Source of the DNA: CBDUQN01 sp965369375
Lineage (GTDB): Bacteria > Krumholzibacteriota > Krumholzibacteriia > Krumholzibacteriales > Krumholzibacteriaceae
Direction of reading: 5' to 3'
NCBI GenBank assembly: GCA_965369375.1
Contig: CBDUQN010000052.1
Span: forward strand, 1-21,901
DNA: 21,901 bases
Both the position numbers and the translations under genes were made by a program. Each line of letters begins with the position of its first letter. The first letter of the stretch is position 1. Positions 6,112 to 14,285 of the stretch are shown piece after piece. The notes beneath the pieces were generated by a model that did not search any database, had not been told where the DNA came from, and worked only from the letters and a program-made list of their open reading frames with translations.

Positions 6112-7335
6112 TTAATAACAGCCGGAAGCCTCTCTGGCGGTCCATTCGTCGAGATAGAGCACCGATTCGCTCTTCTCTCCCGACAGTATCTGCTCCAGCC
6201 GTTTGGCCCATGCTTCCATGGCGCTCCGTTTTTCCCGGTCATAGCCGTGCCGGTCGTAGACGGCGGTGATCCCGCTCTCGACATGGTTGAGGATCTTCGA
6301 GATCAAGAGGCGCGCAACACCGATGCTCGCCATCTGCGACGCCGCAGTCCGGCGAAGATCGTGCGGGGTGAAATGCTCGATGCCGAATGCCCTCTTATGT
6401 AAACGTATCGCCTGGCTCAATACATTCACATGCAGGTGCTTCATTCTCTTTCTCGCGCAGGGAAAGAGGTAGCGCTTTCTTCTATCGAGCGACGCTATAA
6501 CACTGAGCGCGAGCTGCGAGAGCGGCACACGGTGTGCGAGATCGTTCTTTGACTTCTCGGCTGGGATCGTCCACCAGCCGGTTTCGAGATCGAACTCTTT
6601 GCGCTCGGCGCTGATCACCTCGCCCGGCCTCTGAGCGGTTACGAGAATCAGCCGGAGCGCCTGTTTGATATGGATGTTGATTTTCGTCTCGTCCAGGCGA
6701 TCCCAAAAGATCTTGATCTCTTTATCAGTCAGCACGCGGTCCCGCCGATGTTCCCGGCCGGGCGATTTGATTCGCTTGCCCGGATTGGATTCGACTATCG
6801 CCTGCTCGATCCCGAAATTGAATATCCTGCTGATGAGCGCGAGGGTGCGGTTCGCCATGATCGGAGCTCCCCGATCCTTGATGCCGTTTATCAGGCGAAT
6901 GATATCCCGTCTGCTGATCTCATCGGCTCGCAGGTGGCCGAACGGCTTGATAAGATCCTTTTCGATTATACGAACATCTTCCCGCCCGCTCTTCTTTTGG
7001 CTTGCATACCGTTTGATGTATTCAGCGGCGATATCATTGAATGTCGGTTTTCGGCGGCTCTGCATTTTTTCCTCGTGGGGGTCCTCACCGAACGCCACCT
7101 GCGCGAGCGTGCGGGTGGCGAGCTGACGGGCCTGTGCCGGTGTGAGAACGCCGAAGCGCCCGATCGACATTCTTCGTTGCCTTCCCGACGCGTTGGTATA
7201 GCTGACAATGAATGTTTTCACTCCCGATGCCATTATACGGACACCGAATCCCTTGAGCACGTCATCCCACTCGATAATGTAGCCGTGTTCCGGAAGGACT
7301 ATCGATTCGATGAATTTAGAGGTTAAATGTCCCAT
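6112..7335 (-). CDS. int: P4-like tyrosine recombinase (site-specific integrase)
   Basis: 407 residues, full length for the family. Residues 1-95 are the arm-type DNA-binding domain (GYIIEWDDVLKGFGVRI, RRMSIGRFGVLTPAQAR). Residues 97-185 are the core-binding domain (FNDIAAEYIKRY, FGIEQAIVESNP). The rest is the catalytic domain, with all expected residues: R236 (TAQRPGEV), a hairpin lysine at K261 or K263, H325 and R328 (PHDLRRT), H351 (LNH) and nucleophile Y360 (AVYDRH). It should catalyse integration and excision by strand exchange. ATG 7335 is preceded by GGAGG 9 nt upstream. The gene reads away from the 15-bp repeat at 7369-7383, the proposed attR, as expected for island integrases of this family. 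Confidence 0.93.
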   Translation of the reverse strand: MGHLTSKFIESIVLPEHGYIIEWDDVLKGFGVRIMASGVKTFIVSYTNASGRQRRMSIGRFGVLTPAQARQLATRTLAQVAFGEDPHEEKMQSRRKPTFNDIAAEYIKRYASQKKSGREDVRIIEKDLIKPFGHLRADEISRRDIIRLINGIKDRGAPIMANRTLALISRIFNFGIEQAIVESNPGKRIKSPGREHRRDRVLTDKEIKIFWDRLDETKINIHIKQALRLILVTAQRPGEVISAERKEFDLETGWWTIPAEKSKNDLAHRVPLSQLALSVIASLDRRKRYLFPCARKRMKHLHVNVLSQAIRLHKRAFGIEHFTPHDLRRTAASQMASIGVARLLISKILNHVESGITAVYDRHGYDREKRSAMEAWAKRLEQILSGEKSESVLYLDEWTAREASGCY

Positions 7336-7368
7336 GATGCTGAGCCTCCAGAAGCGGTGTAATGAAAA

Positions 7369-7383
7369 ATTATGAGGGAATTG
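7369..7383 (+). repeat. Candidate attR (15-bp direct repeat, right copy)
   Basis: ATTATGAGGGAATTG, identical to 1152-1166, 34 bp from the start codon of the integrase. Outside it lies the upstream region of the oxoprolinase gene. Joining the outer flanks (left of 1152 and right of 7383) predicts the empty target site. Confidence 0.5.
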
Positions 7384-7451
7384 TGTGGGATCAGGATACT
7401 ACAAAATAATGACGCAGCAATGCAACAAATATTTTAAGGATTTAATTCGGT

Positions 7452-7467
7452 GCATACTGTACAATGC
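7452..7467 (+). promoter_or_regulatory. Possible promoter/operator of the oxoprolinase-transporter operon
   Basis: TACAAT (7460-7465) could be a -10 box about 30 nt before ATG 7496, without a good -35. It sits inside an inverted pair GCAT (7452-7455) and ATGC (7464-7467). Weak evidence. Confidence 0.2.
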
Positions 7468-7495
7468 TCTAATAATTGAGGCGAAATAACACGTT

Positions 7496-10400
7496 ATGAG
7501 AACCAAGGATAAATCCCCCTTCTGGCAGATTTGGATCGATACGGGCGGCACATTCACGGACTGTCTGGCGCTTGATCCCGATGGAAACCTTCACCGCGAG
7601 AAGGTGCTGAGCACCGGTGCATTACGGGGTATCATCGAAGAGAGAATCGATATAAAAACCTTTCGCGTAACTGAGAATTGGGGTGTCCCGCCTGATCTAA
7701 TCGAAGGTTTCCTTTTTTCTTTGCTGGAAACAGATCATCCTGAAATATGGGTCAGAAAATATGATCCCTCTGCTTCCACTATCGAATTGGAAAAGCCTTT
7801 CCTGAGAGACGTGCACCCAGGCATGGCATTTGAGGTTCGTTCAAAGGAAGAAGCGCCGGTGTTGGCTGCGCGTCTCGTTACTGAAAAAAGGAAGTGTGTA
7901 CCGCTTCCCGAAATATCCATGCGGCTCGCAACGACGCGGGGAACAAACGCCCTGCTGGAGAGGCAGGGTGCCCCGATCGCGCTATTTATCACCAAGGGTT
8001 TTGGGGATTTATTGCGGATAGGAAACCAACAGCGTCCCGATCTCTTTGCCCTGAATATCACCGAACCTGAACCGCTCTATCAGAACGTTACGGAAGTCCC
8101 GGAGCGGATTGCCGCGGACGGTACGATTCTGGAACCTTTGCAACTCGATACGGTAACTGATGAAGTTCGCCGGTTAGCCGGTGAAGGAATCCGCTGGGCC
8201 GCAATTGCATTCATGCACAGCTATATAAATCCGATACACGAGCATGCGTTGGCGGATCACCTTCTAAAAAACGGCTTTCATCACGTATCAATCTCATCGG
8301 ACATCACGCCCTTTATCAAGATATTGCACAGAGCAGAAACAACGGTTGTGGATGCGTATCTGGCTCCGATCATCAATGACTATGTGAGGAGAGTTCAAAA
8401 ACCATTGCGAGGCGGACGCCTGCACAGTCTGCATGTAATGACCAGCGCCGGTGGGATGATCCAATCACAGTCCTTTCATGCCAAGAACAGCCTGCTGAGC
8501 GGTCCGGCGGGGGGTGTTGTCGGCGCCTCGCTTGCGGGACGTCGCTCGGGATTCTCGCGGATCATCTCATTCGATATGGGCGGCACGAGCACCGACGTGG
8601 CTCGATTCGATAACGGTTACGATTATGTGTTCGAGCACGAGGTCGGGGGAGTGCATCTCGTTGCGCCTGCGCTGGCAATCGAGAGTGTAGCGGCGGGGGG
8701 CGGCTCTATCTGCAGCTTCGATGGAAGAGAGCTGCACGTGGGACCGGGAAGCGCCGGCGCCTCGCCGGGGCCGGCTTCCTATGGCGCGGGCGGGCCGCTG
8801 ACGCTGACCGATGTCAACCTCCTGCTGGGCCGGCTCGACGGCTCCAGGTTCGAAATCCCCATAGATGCGGGGTGTGCTGAAAAAGAACTCGAGAAGATGC
8901 GCGAATCGATCGAGAGCCAAACGAACGAAAAGCCCGCCAGCGAGAAGCTGCTCGAAGGATTCTGCGATATCGCAAACGAACGTATGGCCGATGCCATACG
9001 AAGGATCTCCATACGGAAGGGATACGATCCGAAGGATTATGCGCTTGTCGCTTTCGGTGGCGCAGGCGGGCAGCATGCGTGCGCCGTTGCCGAACAGCTC
9101 GGCATCGATACGATCCTCATCCCGCAGGATGCGAGCCTGCTGAGCGCTTTGGGACTGGGTGCGGCGGCGATCGAGCGGTTTGCCGAGAGACAGATTCTGC
9201 AGCCCCTGGACAAGGTCCGGAAGACGATCGCTGAATGGATTGGGCAGCTCACCGAAAAAGCGATTTCCACCCTCGAGCGTGAGGGGATTGCACCGGATGA
9301 CATCGAAATCCGGCGGAGAATCGTTAGTCTCCGCTTCGCCGGACAGGATTCCGTGCTTCATATCGAATTCGATGAGAGCGTTCCTCTCGCGGAAGTCTTC
9401 GAATCCAAGTACAAGGCTATCTTCGGACACTGGCAGGCGGGGCGCCCGATAGAAGTTGAATCGATCCGTGTGGTCGCCTCCTCGAAAACGGTGAGCGATT
9501 CAAAAGAAAAAAAGGAATCAATTTCTCGTAACGTTCATACCGATCAACGCATCCGTGCTTATTTCGACGGCACATGGCGGTCCGTGTCCGTTTTCGAGCG
9601 AAGCGATCTCTCTCGAGGCGCCCGGGTGTCGGGGCCGGCATTGATATTCGAGCGCTATACCATGACCGTTGTGGAGAGTGGATGGACAGCCGAGATGGAT
9701 GGAGTCGAAGCGCTCATTCTGCGAAGAACGAGCGCGGATGCCCGCAAGGCCGGGCGGATCCAGCCGGAGGTCGTGCGTCTCGAGCTCTTCACAAATCGAT
9801 TTCGAACGATCGCCGTGGAAATGGGCGAGACGCTCTGCAGAACGGCCCTCTCCACGAATGTGAAAGAGCGGCTTGATTTTTCCTGCACCATACACGATCC
9901 GCAAGGCGAGCTCGTCGTGAATGCGCCGCATATTGCCGTTCATCTCGGCGCAATGGGTTTGTGTGTTCGAAAACTGAGCGAGGCCCTGTCAATGGATCCG
10001 GGGGATGTCGTCATAACGAATCACCCCGTTTTCGGCGGATCGCACCTGCCCGATGTGTCCGTAGTGTTGCCGGTTCACACGCCTGATGGCGAACTGCTCG
10101 GGTATGTGGCCAACCGGGCCCACCATGCCGAGATCGGCGGCACGAGGCCGGGTTCGATGTCCCCCGCGGCAACGACACTCGCGGAAGAGGGAGTTGTAAT
10201 CCCGCCAACGTATCTCTTCAAGAACGGAGAGGCACGGTGGGAAGAGCTTTACCGGCTGTTCTCGGAGGCGCGATACCCTTCCCGCGCAATCGAGGAAAAC
10301 ATGGCGGATATACGCGCTGCCGTGGCGGCAAATCGCAGCGGCGCCGGCGCCCTGCTGAAACTGGCCCAGGAACAAGGTTCAGAGACGATCCGGCACTATA

Positions 10401-11335
10401 TGAACGAGCTGAAAGCATTGGCGGAATCAAAGATTCGCTCGGCCCTCGAGCGGATTCCCGACGGCAGCTACGAAGCCCGTGAGCTTCTCGATGACGGTTC
10501 ACCGCTGTGCGCGCGAATTACCATAACTGGGAACCAGGCGGCAATCGATTTCACCGGCTCCGCGGATGTCCATCCGAGAAACCTGAATGCGACACCGGCT
10601 GTCGTGTACAGTGTTGTTATTTATCTGTTGCGTGTGCTGGTAAACGAACCGCTGCCGCTCAATGAAGGGCTGATGCGCGCCGTTACCCTCAACATTCCGC
10701 CGGGGCTGCTCAATCCTCCCTTTCCAGACGATCCGTCCCGGGCGCCGGCCGTTTTCGGGGGCAACGTCGAGACGAGCCAGCGCCTCGTCGATACTTTGCT
10801 GGGGGCGCTCGGACTTGCCGCCTGCAGCCAGGGTACGATGAATAATGTGCTCTTCGGAACGGATCGCTACAGCTACTATGAGACGATCTGCGGGGGGACC
10901 GGCGCGGGACCCGGTTTCGACGGCGCGAGCGCCTTTCACAGCCACATGACCAACACGCGGATCACCGATCCCGAGATTATCGAGCACCGCTATCCCGTCC
11001 TTGTGAAGCGATTTGCCATTCGTGGGGGATCGGGCGGTGAGGGGAAGCATCGCGGCGGTGACGGTGTCATTCGCGAATTGGTGTTTCTAGAGGATATGTC
11101 ACTCTCGGTTCTCGGGCAGCATCGACGCGTCGGCCCTTACGGTCTCGAGGGTGGTGAATCGGGAAAACCGGCGGAGCAGCGCGTCGTTCGGGCGAACGGA
11201 GAGACTATCGAGCTCGATTCCATAGACGGCTGCGAGCTGCATCCCGGTGATCGACTGATAACGGAAACGCCGGGCGGCGGGGGGTATGGTGCGGCAGAAT
11301 CGCGCGACGGGGGGGAAGGTCCGAAAAATCGATGA
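7496..11335 (+). CDS. Fused HyuA-HyuB ATP-dependent hydantoinase/5-oxoprolinase
   Basis: 1279 residues, the size of single-chain 5-oxoprolinases (about 1290 in eukaryotes). Order: hydantoinase/oxoprolinase N-terminal domain with the ATP-site motif WIDTGGTFTDC (13-23) and TTRGTNALLERQGAP; HyuA domain with FDMGGTSTDVA and AFGGAGGQHACAVAEQLG; a beta-rich linker domain; then HyuB from about residue 755 (FTNRFRTIAVEMGETLCRTA, NVKERLDFSC, GGTGAGPGFDG, ETPGGGGYG). The likely reaction is ATP-driven opening of 5-oxoproline (pyroglutamate) to glutamate in the cytoplasm; hydantoin-type rings are an alternative. Nothing suggests a break. The start is ATG 7496, with only GAGG 14 nt upstream, so initiation is atypical. 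Its stop overlaps the transporter start as ATGA, implying coupled synthesis and a shared substrate. Confidence 0.88.
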   Translation: MRTKDKSPFWQIWIDTGGTFTDCLALDPDGNLHREKVLSTGALRGIIEERIDIKTFRVTENWGVPPDLIEGFLFSLLETDHPEIWVRKYDPSASTIELEKPFLRDVHPGMAFEVRSKEEAPVLAARLVTEKRKCVPLPEISMRLATTRGTNALLERQGAPIALFITKGFGDLLRIGNQQRPDLFALNITEPEPLYQNVTEVPERIAADGTILEPLQLDTVTDEVRRLAGEGIRWAAIAFMHSYINPIHEHALADHLLKNGFHHVSISSDITPFIKILHRAETTVVDAYLAPIINDYVRRVQKPLRGGRLHSLHVMTSAGGMIQSQSFHAKNSLLSGPAGGVVGASLAGRRSGFSRIISFDMGGTSTDVARFDNGYDYVFEHEVGGVHLVAPALAIESVAAGGGSICSFDGRELHVGPGSAGASPGPASYGAGGPLTLTDVNLLLGRLDGSRFEIPIDAGCAEKELEKMRESIESQTNEKPASEKLLEGFCDIANERMADAIRRISIRKGYDPKDYALVAFGGAGGQHACAVAEQLGIDTILIPQDASLLSALGLGAAAIERFAERQILQPLDKVRKTIAEWIGQLTEKAISTLEREGIAPDDIEIRRRIVSLRFAGQDSVLHIEFDESVPLAEVFESKYKAIFGHWQAGRPIEVESIRVVASSKTVSDSKEKKESISRNVHTDQRIRAYFDGTWRSVSVFERSDLSRGARVSGPALIFERYTMTVVESGWTAEMDGVEALILRRTSADARKAGRIQPEVVRLELFTNRFRTIAVEMGETLCRTALSTNVKERLDFSCTIHDPQGELVVNAPHIAVHLGAMGLCVRKLSEALSMDPGDVVITNHPVFGGSHLPDVSVVLPVHTPDGELLGYVANRAHHAEIGGTRPGSMSPAATTLAEEGVVIPPTYLFKNGEARWEELYRLFSEARYPSRAIEENMADIRAAVAANRSGAGALLKLAQEQGSETIRHYMNELKALAESKIRSALERIPDGSYEARELLDDGSPLCARITITGNQAAIDFTGSADVHPRNLNATPAVVYSVVIYLLRVLVNEPLPLNEGLMRAVTLNIPPGLLNPPFPDDPSRAPAVFGGNVETSQRLVDTLLGALGLAACSQGTMNNVLFGTDRYSYYETICGGTGAGPGFDGASAFHSHMTNTRITDPEIIEHRYPVLVKRFAIRGGSGGEGKHRGGDGVIRELVFLEDMSLSVLGQHRRVGPYGLEGGESGKPAEQRVVRANGETIELDSIDGCELHPGDRLITETPGGGGYGAAESRDGGEGPKNR

Positions 11336-12627
11336 ACCGCATTCTCAACATACTCTTCTGGTCGATAATCGCCGCGGCATTTATCGGCCCGGGCACCGTT
11401 ACAACGGCTGCCTCTTCGGGTGCGCAATTCGACTTTTCCCTCCTCTGGGCGTTACTCTTTTCCACACTCGCCTGTCTCGTGCTCCAGGAGGCGAGTGCGC
11501 GTGTTACCGTGGTCTCTGGAAAGAACCTCGGACAGGCGATCAGGGAGCAGTTTCACGGCAGGGCCGTCGGCATTATCGTGCTGCTCCTCATGCTCGGGGC
11601 GATCGTGCTGGGGTGCGCCGCGTACGAGGCGGGAAATATCCTCGGGAGCATCGCGGGCGCCGCGCTCGGCACGGGGATACACCCAAGGATTCTCACCGTG
11701 GCAATCGGCCTTCTCGCAGGATTGCTCCTCTTCTTCGGAACGACGAAAATCGTCGCGCGGCTTCTCGGCGTTATCGTTGGGGTGATGGGAGTTGCATTCC
11801 TCATTACGGCTGTTTTAATCAAGCCGCCCATCGGCGCTGTCATCAAAGGCACATTCGTGCCGACACTCCCCGAGGGCTCGGGGATACTGGTGTTGGGGCT
11901 CATCGGGACAACGGTCGTTCCATACAACCTCTTTCTCGGCTCCGGTATCGCGGCAGGCCAGAAGCTCGGCGAATTACGGTTCGGTCTCTCCATTGCCGTC
12001 TTGCTCGGCGGATTGATATCGATGGGCATTCTCGTGGTGGGCACCGTCATTACCGGTCCTTTTAGCTTTCAGTCGCTCTCGGGCGCCCTGTCCGGCCGGT
12101 TGGGCGGTTGGGCGGGCACCTTCTTCGCGCTCGGCCTGTTCACAGCGGGCTTTTCCTCGGCAATCACCGCACCGCTCGCGGCGGCAATCACGGCAAAGGG
12201 ATTGTTCGATACGAGAGAGGATGATCGGTGGCACGAGCGTTCGTCCCGGTACCGCGGCGTATGGCTGCTGATACTGCTAACAGGGGTTGTCTTCGGTCTG
12301 ATCGGCATACGACCCATTCCCGCAATCATCCTCGCGCAGGCGCTCAACGGAATCCTGCTGCCGTTCGTTGCGATATTTCTCTTCCTCGTTGTAAATGATC
12401 GTTCCCTTATGGGAGAGACGGGTATAAATCATGTATTCTCCAACATATGTATGGGATCGGTCGTGGCGGTAACGATCGTGCTGGGCGTCTCAAGAACGGC
12501 GAAGGCGGTAACGAGCGCGCTCTCTTTGCCCGTGCTCGATCAAAAAGAGCTTCTTATCGCATCGGCAGTCGTCACGGCGATCCTTGCGCTGCCGATCGTC
12601 CGGATGGCCTACAGACGCAGGCGTTGA
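11332..12627 (+). CDS. NRAMP-family transporter lacking the metal-binding motifs
   Basis: 431 residues with about eleven hydrophobic helices and an NRAMP (SLC11, PF01566) layout. Helix 1 has FIGPGTVTTAAS where metal transporters have DPGN: the Asp is Gly19 and the Asn is Thr22. Helix 6 has GTTVVPYNLFLGSG where they have A-x-x-MPHN: the Met is Val196 and the His is Tyr198. With the known metal ligands missing, Mn or Fe transport is unlikely. It overlaps the oxoprolinase gene by 4 bp. In Bacillus subtilis the NRAMP-like YcsG is encoded among the pxpABC (ycsF, kipI, kipA) oxoprolinase genes, so 5-oxoproline or a related small acid is the inferred substrate. It would sit in the cytoplasmic membrane. 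Confidence 0.85.
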   Translation: MNRILNILFWSIIAAAFIGPGTVTTAASSGAQFDFSLLWALLFSTLACLVLQEASARVTVVSGKNLGQAIREQFHGRAVGIIVLLLMLGAIVLGCAAYEAGNILGSIAGAALGTGIHPRILTVAIGLLAGLLLFFGTTKIVARLLGVIVGVMGVAFLITAVLIKPPIGAVIKGTFVPTLPEGSGILVLGLIGTTVVPYNLFLGSGIAAGQKLGELRFGLSIAVLLGGLISMGILVVGTVITGPFSFQSLSGALSGRLGGWAGTFFALGLFTAGFSSAITAPLAAAITAKGLFDTREDDRWHERSSRYRGVWLLILLTGVVFGLIGIRPIPAIILAQALNGILLPFVAIFLFLVVNDRSLMGETGINHVFSNICMGSVVAVTIVLGVSRTAKAVTSALSLPVLDQKELLIASAVVTAILALPIVRMAYRRRR

Positions 12628-12706
12628 ATTCTATCGATTTTTGCGGTATAACTGCTTTAGCGGCATGATTCGAATACTATGAATGCCCTTGAAATGAAAC
12701 ATTCAG

Positions 12707-12722
12707 CTCAGTACCTGAGGTG
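12707..12722 (+). promoter_or_regulatory. Ribosome-binding site within a small hairpin
   Basis: GAGGTG (12717-12722) lies 6 nt before ATG 12729. CTCAG (12707-12711) can pair with CTGAG (12715-12719) across a 3-nt loop and mask part of it. The stem is only 5 bp, so any regulatory effect is speculative. Confidence 0.3.
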
Positions 12723-12728
12723 CAGACA

Positions 12729-13505
12729 ATGAACCGGCTCGAAAAGAATATCATGGATTTTTATCCACTGATCATGCAGGGCGAATCAGAAACACTGATT
12801 TCGCTGTTCGCCGATGAACCCTTGATCGATACGCCGCTCTATGGGGAAGTCCGGGGGAACGAAGCATTCATGTCTCTCATTCATGAACAAAAAATGTGGC
12901 TCACCGCCCGCGAAGCGAGGGTTGAGCATTTTGCTCTCACAAAAACGGATGAACGAATCGTCGCAGAGATTCTTTTGTATTTTCAGCACAGAGGCGAGAC
13001 GATGGATTTGCCCGTCTCGCTGGTGGCTGATCTGCATGGGGAGGGTGTATCCTCTATCAGGATCTATTACAGCACCTGGCCGCTTACCGGCAAACACATT
13101 ATCCGGGCGCCGATTATCAAGCCCGTCAAAGGTTTGGAAGAGCCGGAAATCATCAGGGAGTATATGGCCGGTATTGCAAAGCCGGACAAGAAGGCGGTGC
13201 TCTCACTCTTTGCCGAAGAGGCTTATGTGCGCGAACCGAGTGGGTCCATATACAAACATTCCGGGATAGATGGACTCAGGAAATTCTACGATATGGCTCT
13301 CGACGAAGGCGGCGTTACCCTCAAGCATTGCACGGCGACCTTCGATGGGACTCGTTTTGCCGTGGAGTATATCTGTGACGAGTGGGGAAACGTGAAATTT
13401 GAACCGCAGGCGGGAATGGCCGTGTACGAATTGGCCGATCCCGATCATATTCTCGCGGTGAGAATATACGACGATGTGACATCGCCGGGTGAGAACGCCG
13501 CGTAA
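12729..13505 (+). CDS. Tandem NTF2/SnoaL-like protein
   Basis: 258 residues from ATG 12729; GTG 12720 is in frame but lies within the GAGGTG binding site. Two similar halves are visible: MDFYPLIMQGESETLISLFADEP, then TPLYGEVRGNEAFMSLI; and REYMAGIAKPDKKAVLSLFAEEA, then GSIYKHSGIDGLRKFY. This is the pattern of SnoaL/NTF2-like cone folds, a helix carrying LF.(D/E)(D/E) followed by G...G..A/L...(F/Y). Such domains act as small-molecule isomerases, cyclases or binding proteins, and nothing here identifies a substrate. No signal peptide. It is 31 bp upstream of the ABC ATPase and likely the first gene of the five-gene run ending at 20260, so a role with betaine or thiohistidine metabolites is possible but inferred. 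Confidence 0.7.
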   Translation: MNRLEKNIMDFYPLIMQGESETLISLFADEPLIDTPLYGEVRGNEAFMSLIHEQKMWLTAREARVEHFALTKTDERIVAEILLYFQHRGETMDLPVSLVADLHGEGVSSIRIYYSTWPLTGKHIIRAPIIKPVKGLEEPEIIREYMAGIAKPDKKAVLSLFAEEAYVREPSGSIYKHSGIDGLRKFYDMALDEGGVTLKHCTATFDGTRFAVEYICDEWGNVKFEPQAGMAVYELADPDHILAVRIYDDVTSPGENAA

Positions 13506-13536
13506 TTGCGCCGAAACGCTTCTTCCAAGAATAAGC

Positions 13537-14274
13537 ATGCTGACACTGAGCAATGTATCCAAATCCTTCGATCACATCAGGGCCGTGCGATCGATCGACC
13601 TGACGGTTCGGGAAGGCCGGACATCGGTTCTTCTCGGTCCGAGCGGGTGCGGCAAATCGACGATCCTGCGCTTGATAATCGGTTTGATCTCTCCTGATTC
13701 AGGTTCGATCACTTTTAATGACGAACAGATTCTACCGCAGGCGGTGCTGCAACTTCGAAGGAACATGGGCTATGTAATCCAGGAGGGTGGGCTCTTCCCT
13801 CATATGGCTACGCGTCAAAATATCACCCTAATGGCATCGTATCTCGGCTGGCCAAAATCACGAATCGATGCACGGCTCGATGAACTAATCGAGCTGACCC
13901 GCTTCCCGCGTGACGGTCTCGATCGCTATCCCGCGCAGCTCTCGGGCGGGCAGAGGCAGCGCGTGAGCCTGATGCGATCATTGATGCTCGATCCCGGGCT
14001 GCTGCTCATGGACGAGCCCCTCGGCGCGCTGGATCCCCTGATACGCAGCGATCTGCAGAAGGAATTGAAGACGATATTCCGGAAATTGCACAAGACGGTG
14101 CTCGTTGTTACGCACGATCTCGGCGAAGCGGCATATCTGGGCGACACCATTGTCCTGATGCGTGACGGTCTCGTTATCCAGCAGGGTACTATTTCAGAAC
14201 TCGTGAATGCACCTGCGGATCCATTTGTGACCAAGTTTATCAATGCGCAGCGCAGCCCACTGGAAAATATGTAG
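13537..14274 (+). CDS. ABC transporter ATPase, betaine/quaternary-amine type
   Basis: 245 residues. Walker A GPSGCGKST (34-42), Q-loop QEGGLFPHM, signature LSGGQRQR, Walker B LLLMDEP with D-loop GALDP, and switch His in VVTHDLGEAA. Sequence style (MLTLSNVSKSF, FPHMATRQNI, DPLIRSDLQKEL) is that of the OpuCA/ProV group energising import of glycine betaine, choline and related compounds. The C-terminal CBS pair used by OpuA/OpuC for osmotic control is absent, so osmoprotection is less likely. Alternative start GTG 13489 would add 16 residues and overlap the previous gene; homology begins at ATG 13537, so that is chosen, although its binding site is weak. The permease-binding protein gene follows 11 bp downstream. 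Confidence 0.88.
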   Translation: MLTLSNVSKSFDHIRAVRSIDLTVREGRTSVLLGPSGCGKSTILRLIIGLISPDSGSITFNDEQILPQAVLQLRRNMGYVIQEGGLFPHMATRQNITLMASYLGWPKSRIDARLDELIELTRFPRDGLDRYPAQLSGGQRQRVSLMRSLMLDPGLLLMDEPLGALDPLIRSDLQKELKTIFRKLHKTVLVVTHDLGEAAYLGDTIVLMRDGLVIQQGTISELVNAPADPFVTKFINAQRSPLENM

Positions 14275-14285
14275 GCAGAGCAGGT

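Larger units (their letters stand above)
1152..7383. mobile_element. Candidate 6.2 kb integrative element (genomic island) with P4-like integrase
   Basis: Seen: the 15-bp sequence ATTATGAGGGAATTG occurs exactly at 1152-1166 and 7369-7383. The right copy lies 34 bp upstream of the start of a P4-like tyrosine recombinase gene reading inward, the usual layout for such islands. By rough count the chance of an exact 15-mer match between the 160-bp region upstream of the integrase and the rest of the window is well under 1 percent. Cargo: DUF7309/DUF6930 protein, ST7-like protein, small-protein/nucleotidyltransferase pair, MNT-HEPN pair, integrase. No tRNA or other recognisable target gene lies at either end, and no excisionase or replication gene is seen. 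The boundaries are inferred. Confidence 0.5.

Noticed and set aside
7336..7495. tRNA gene as integration target near the integrase
   Set aside because: No cloverleaf or TTCRANNC-type arm could be found around either 15-bp repeat.
8567..9430. 287-codon antisense frame within the oxoprolinase gene
   Set aside because: It lies wholly opposite a gene with clear domain motifs, and its composition is that of a GC-rich shadow.
7496..12627. Oxoprolinase and NRAMP genes as an ergothioneine breakdown arm (hydantoin ring opening)
   Set aside because: Ergothioneine breakdown does pass through a hydantoin, but no ergothionase, thiourocanate hydratase or carbamoylase gene is present, and 101 bp separates these genes from the cluster. 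5-oxoproline use is simpler.
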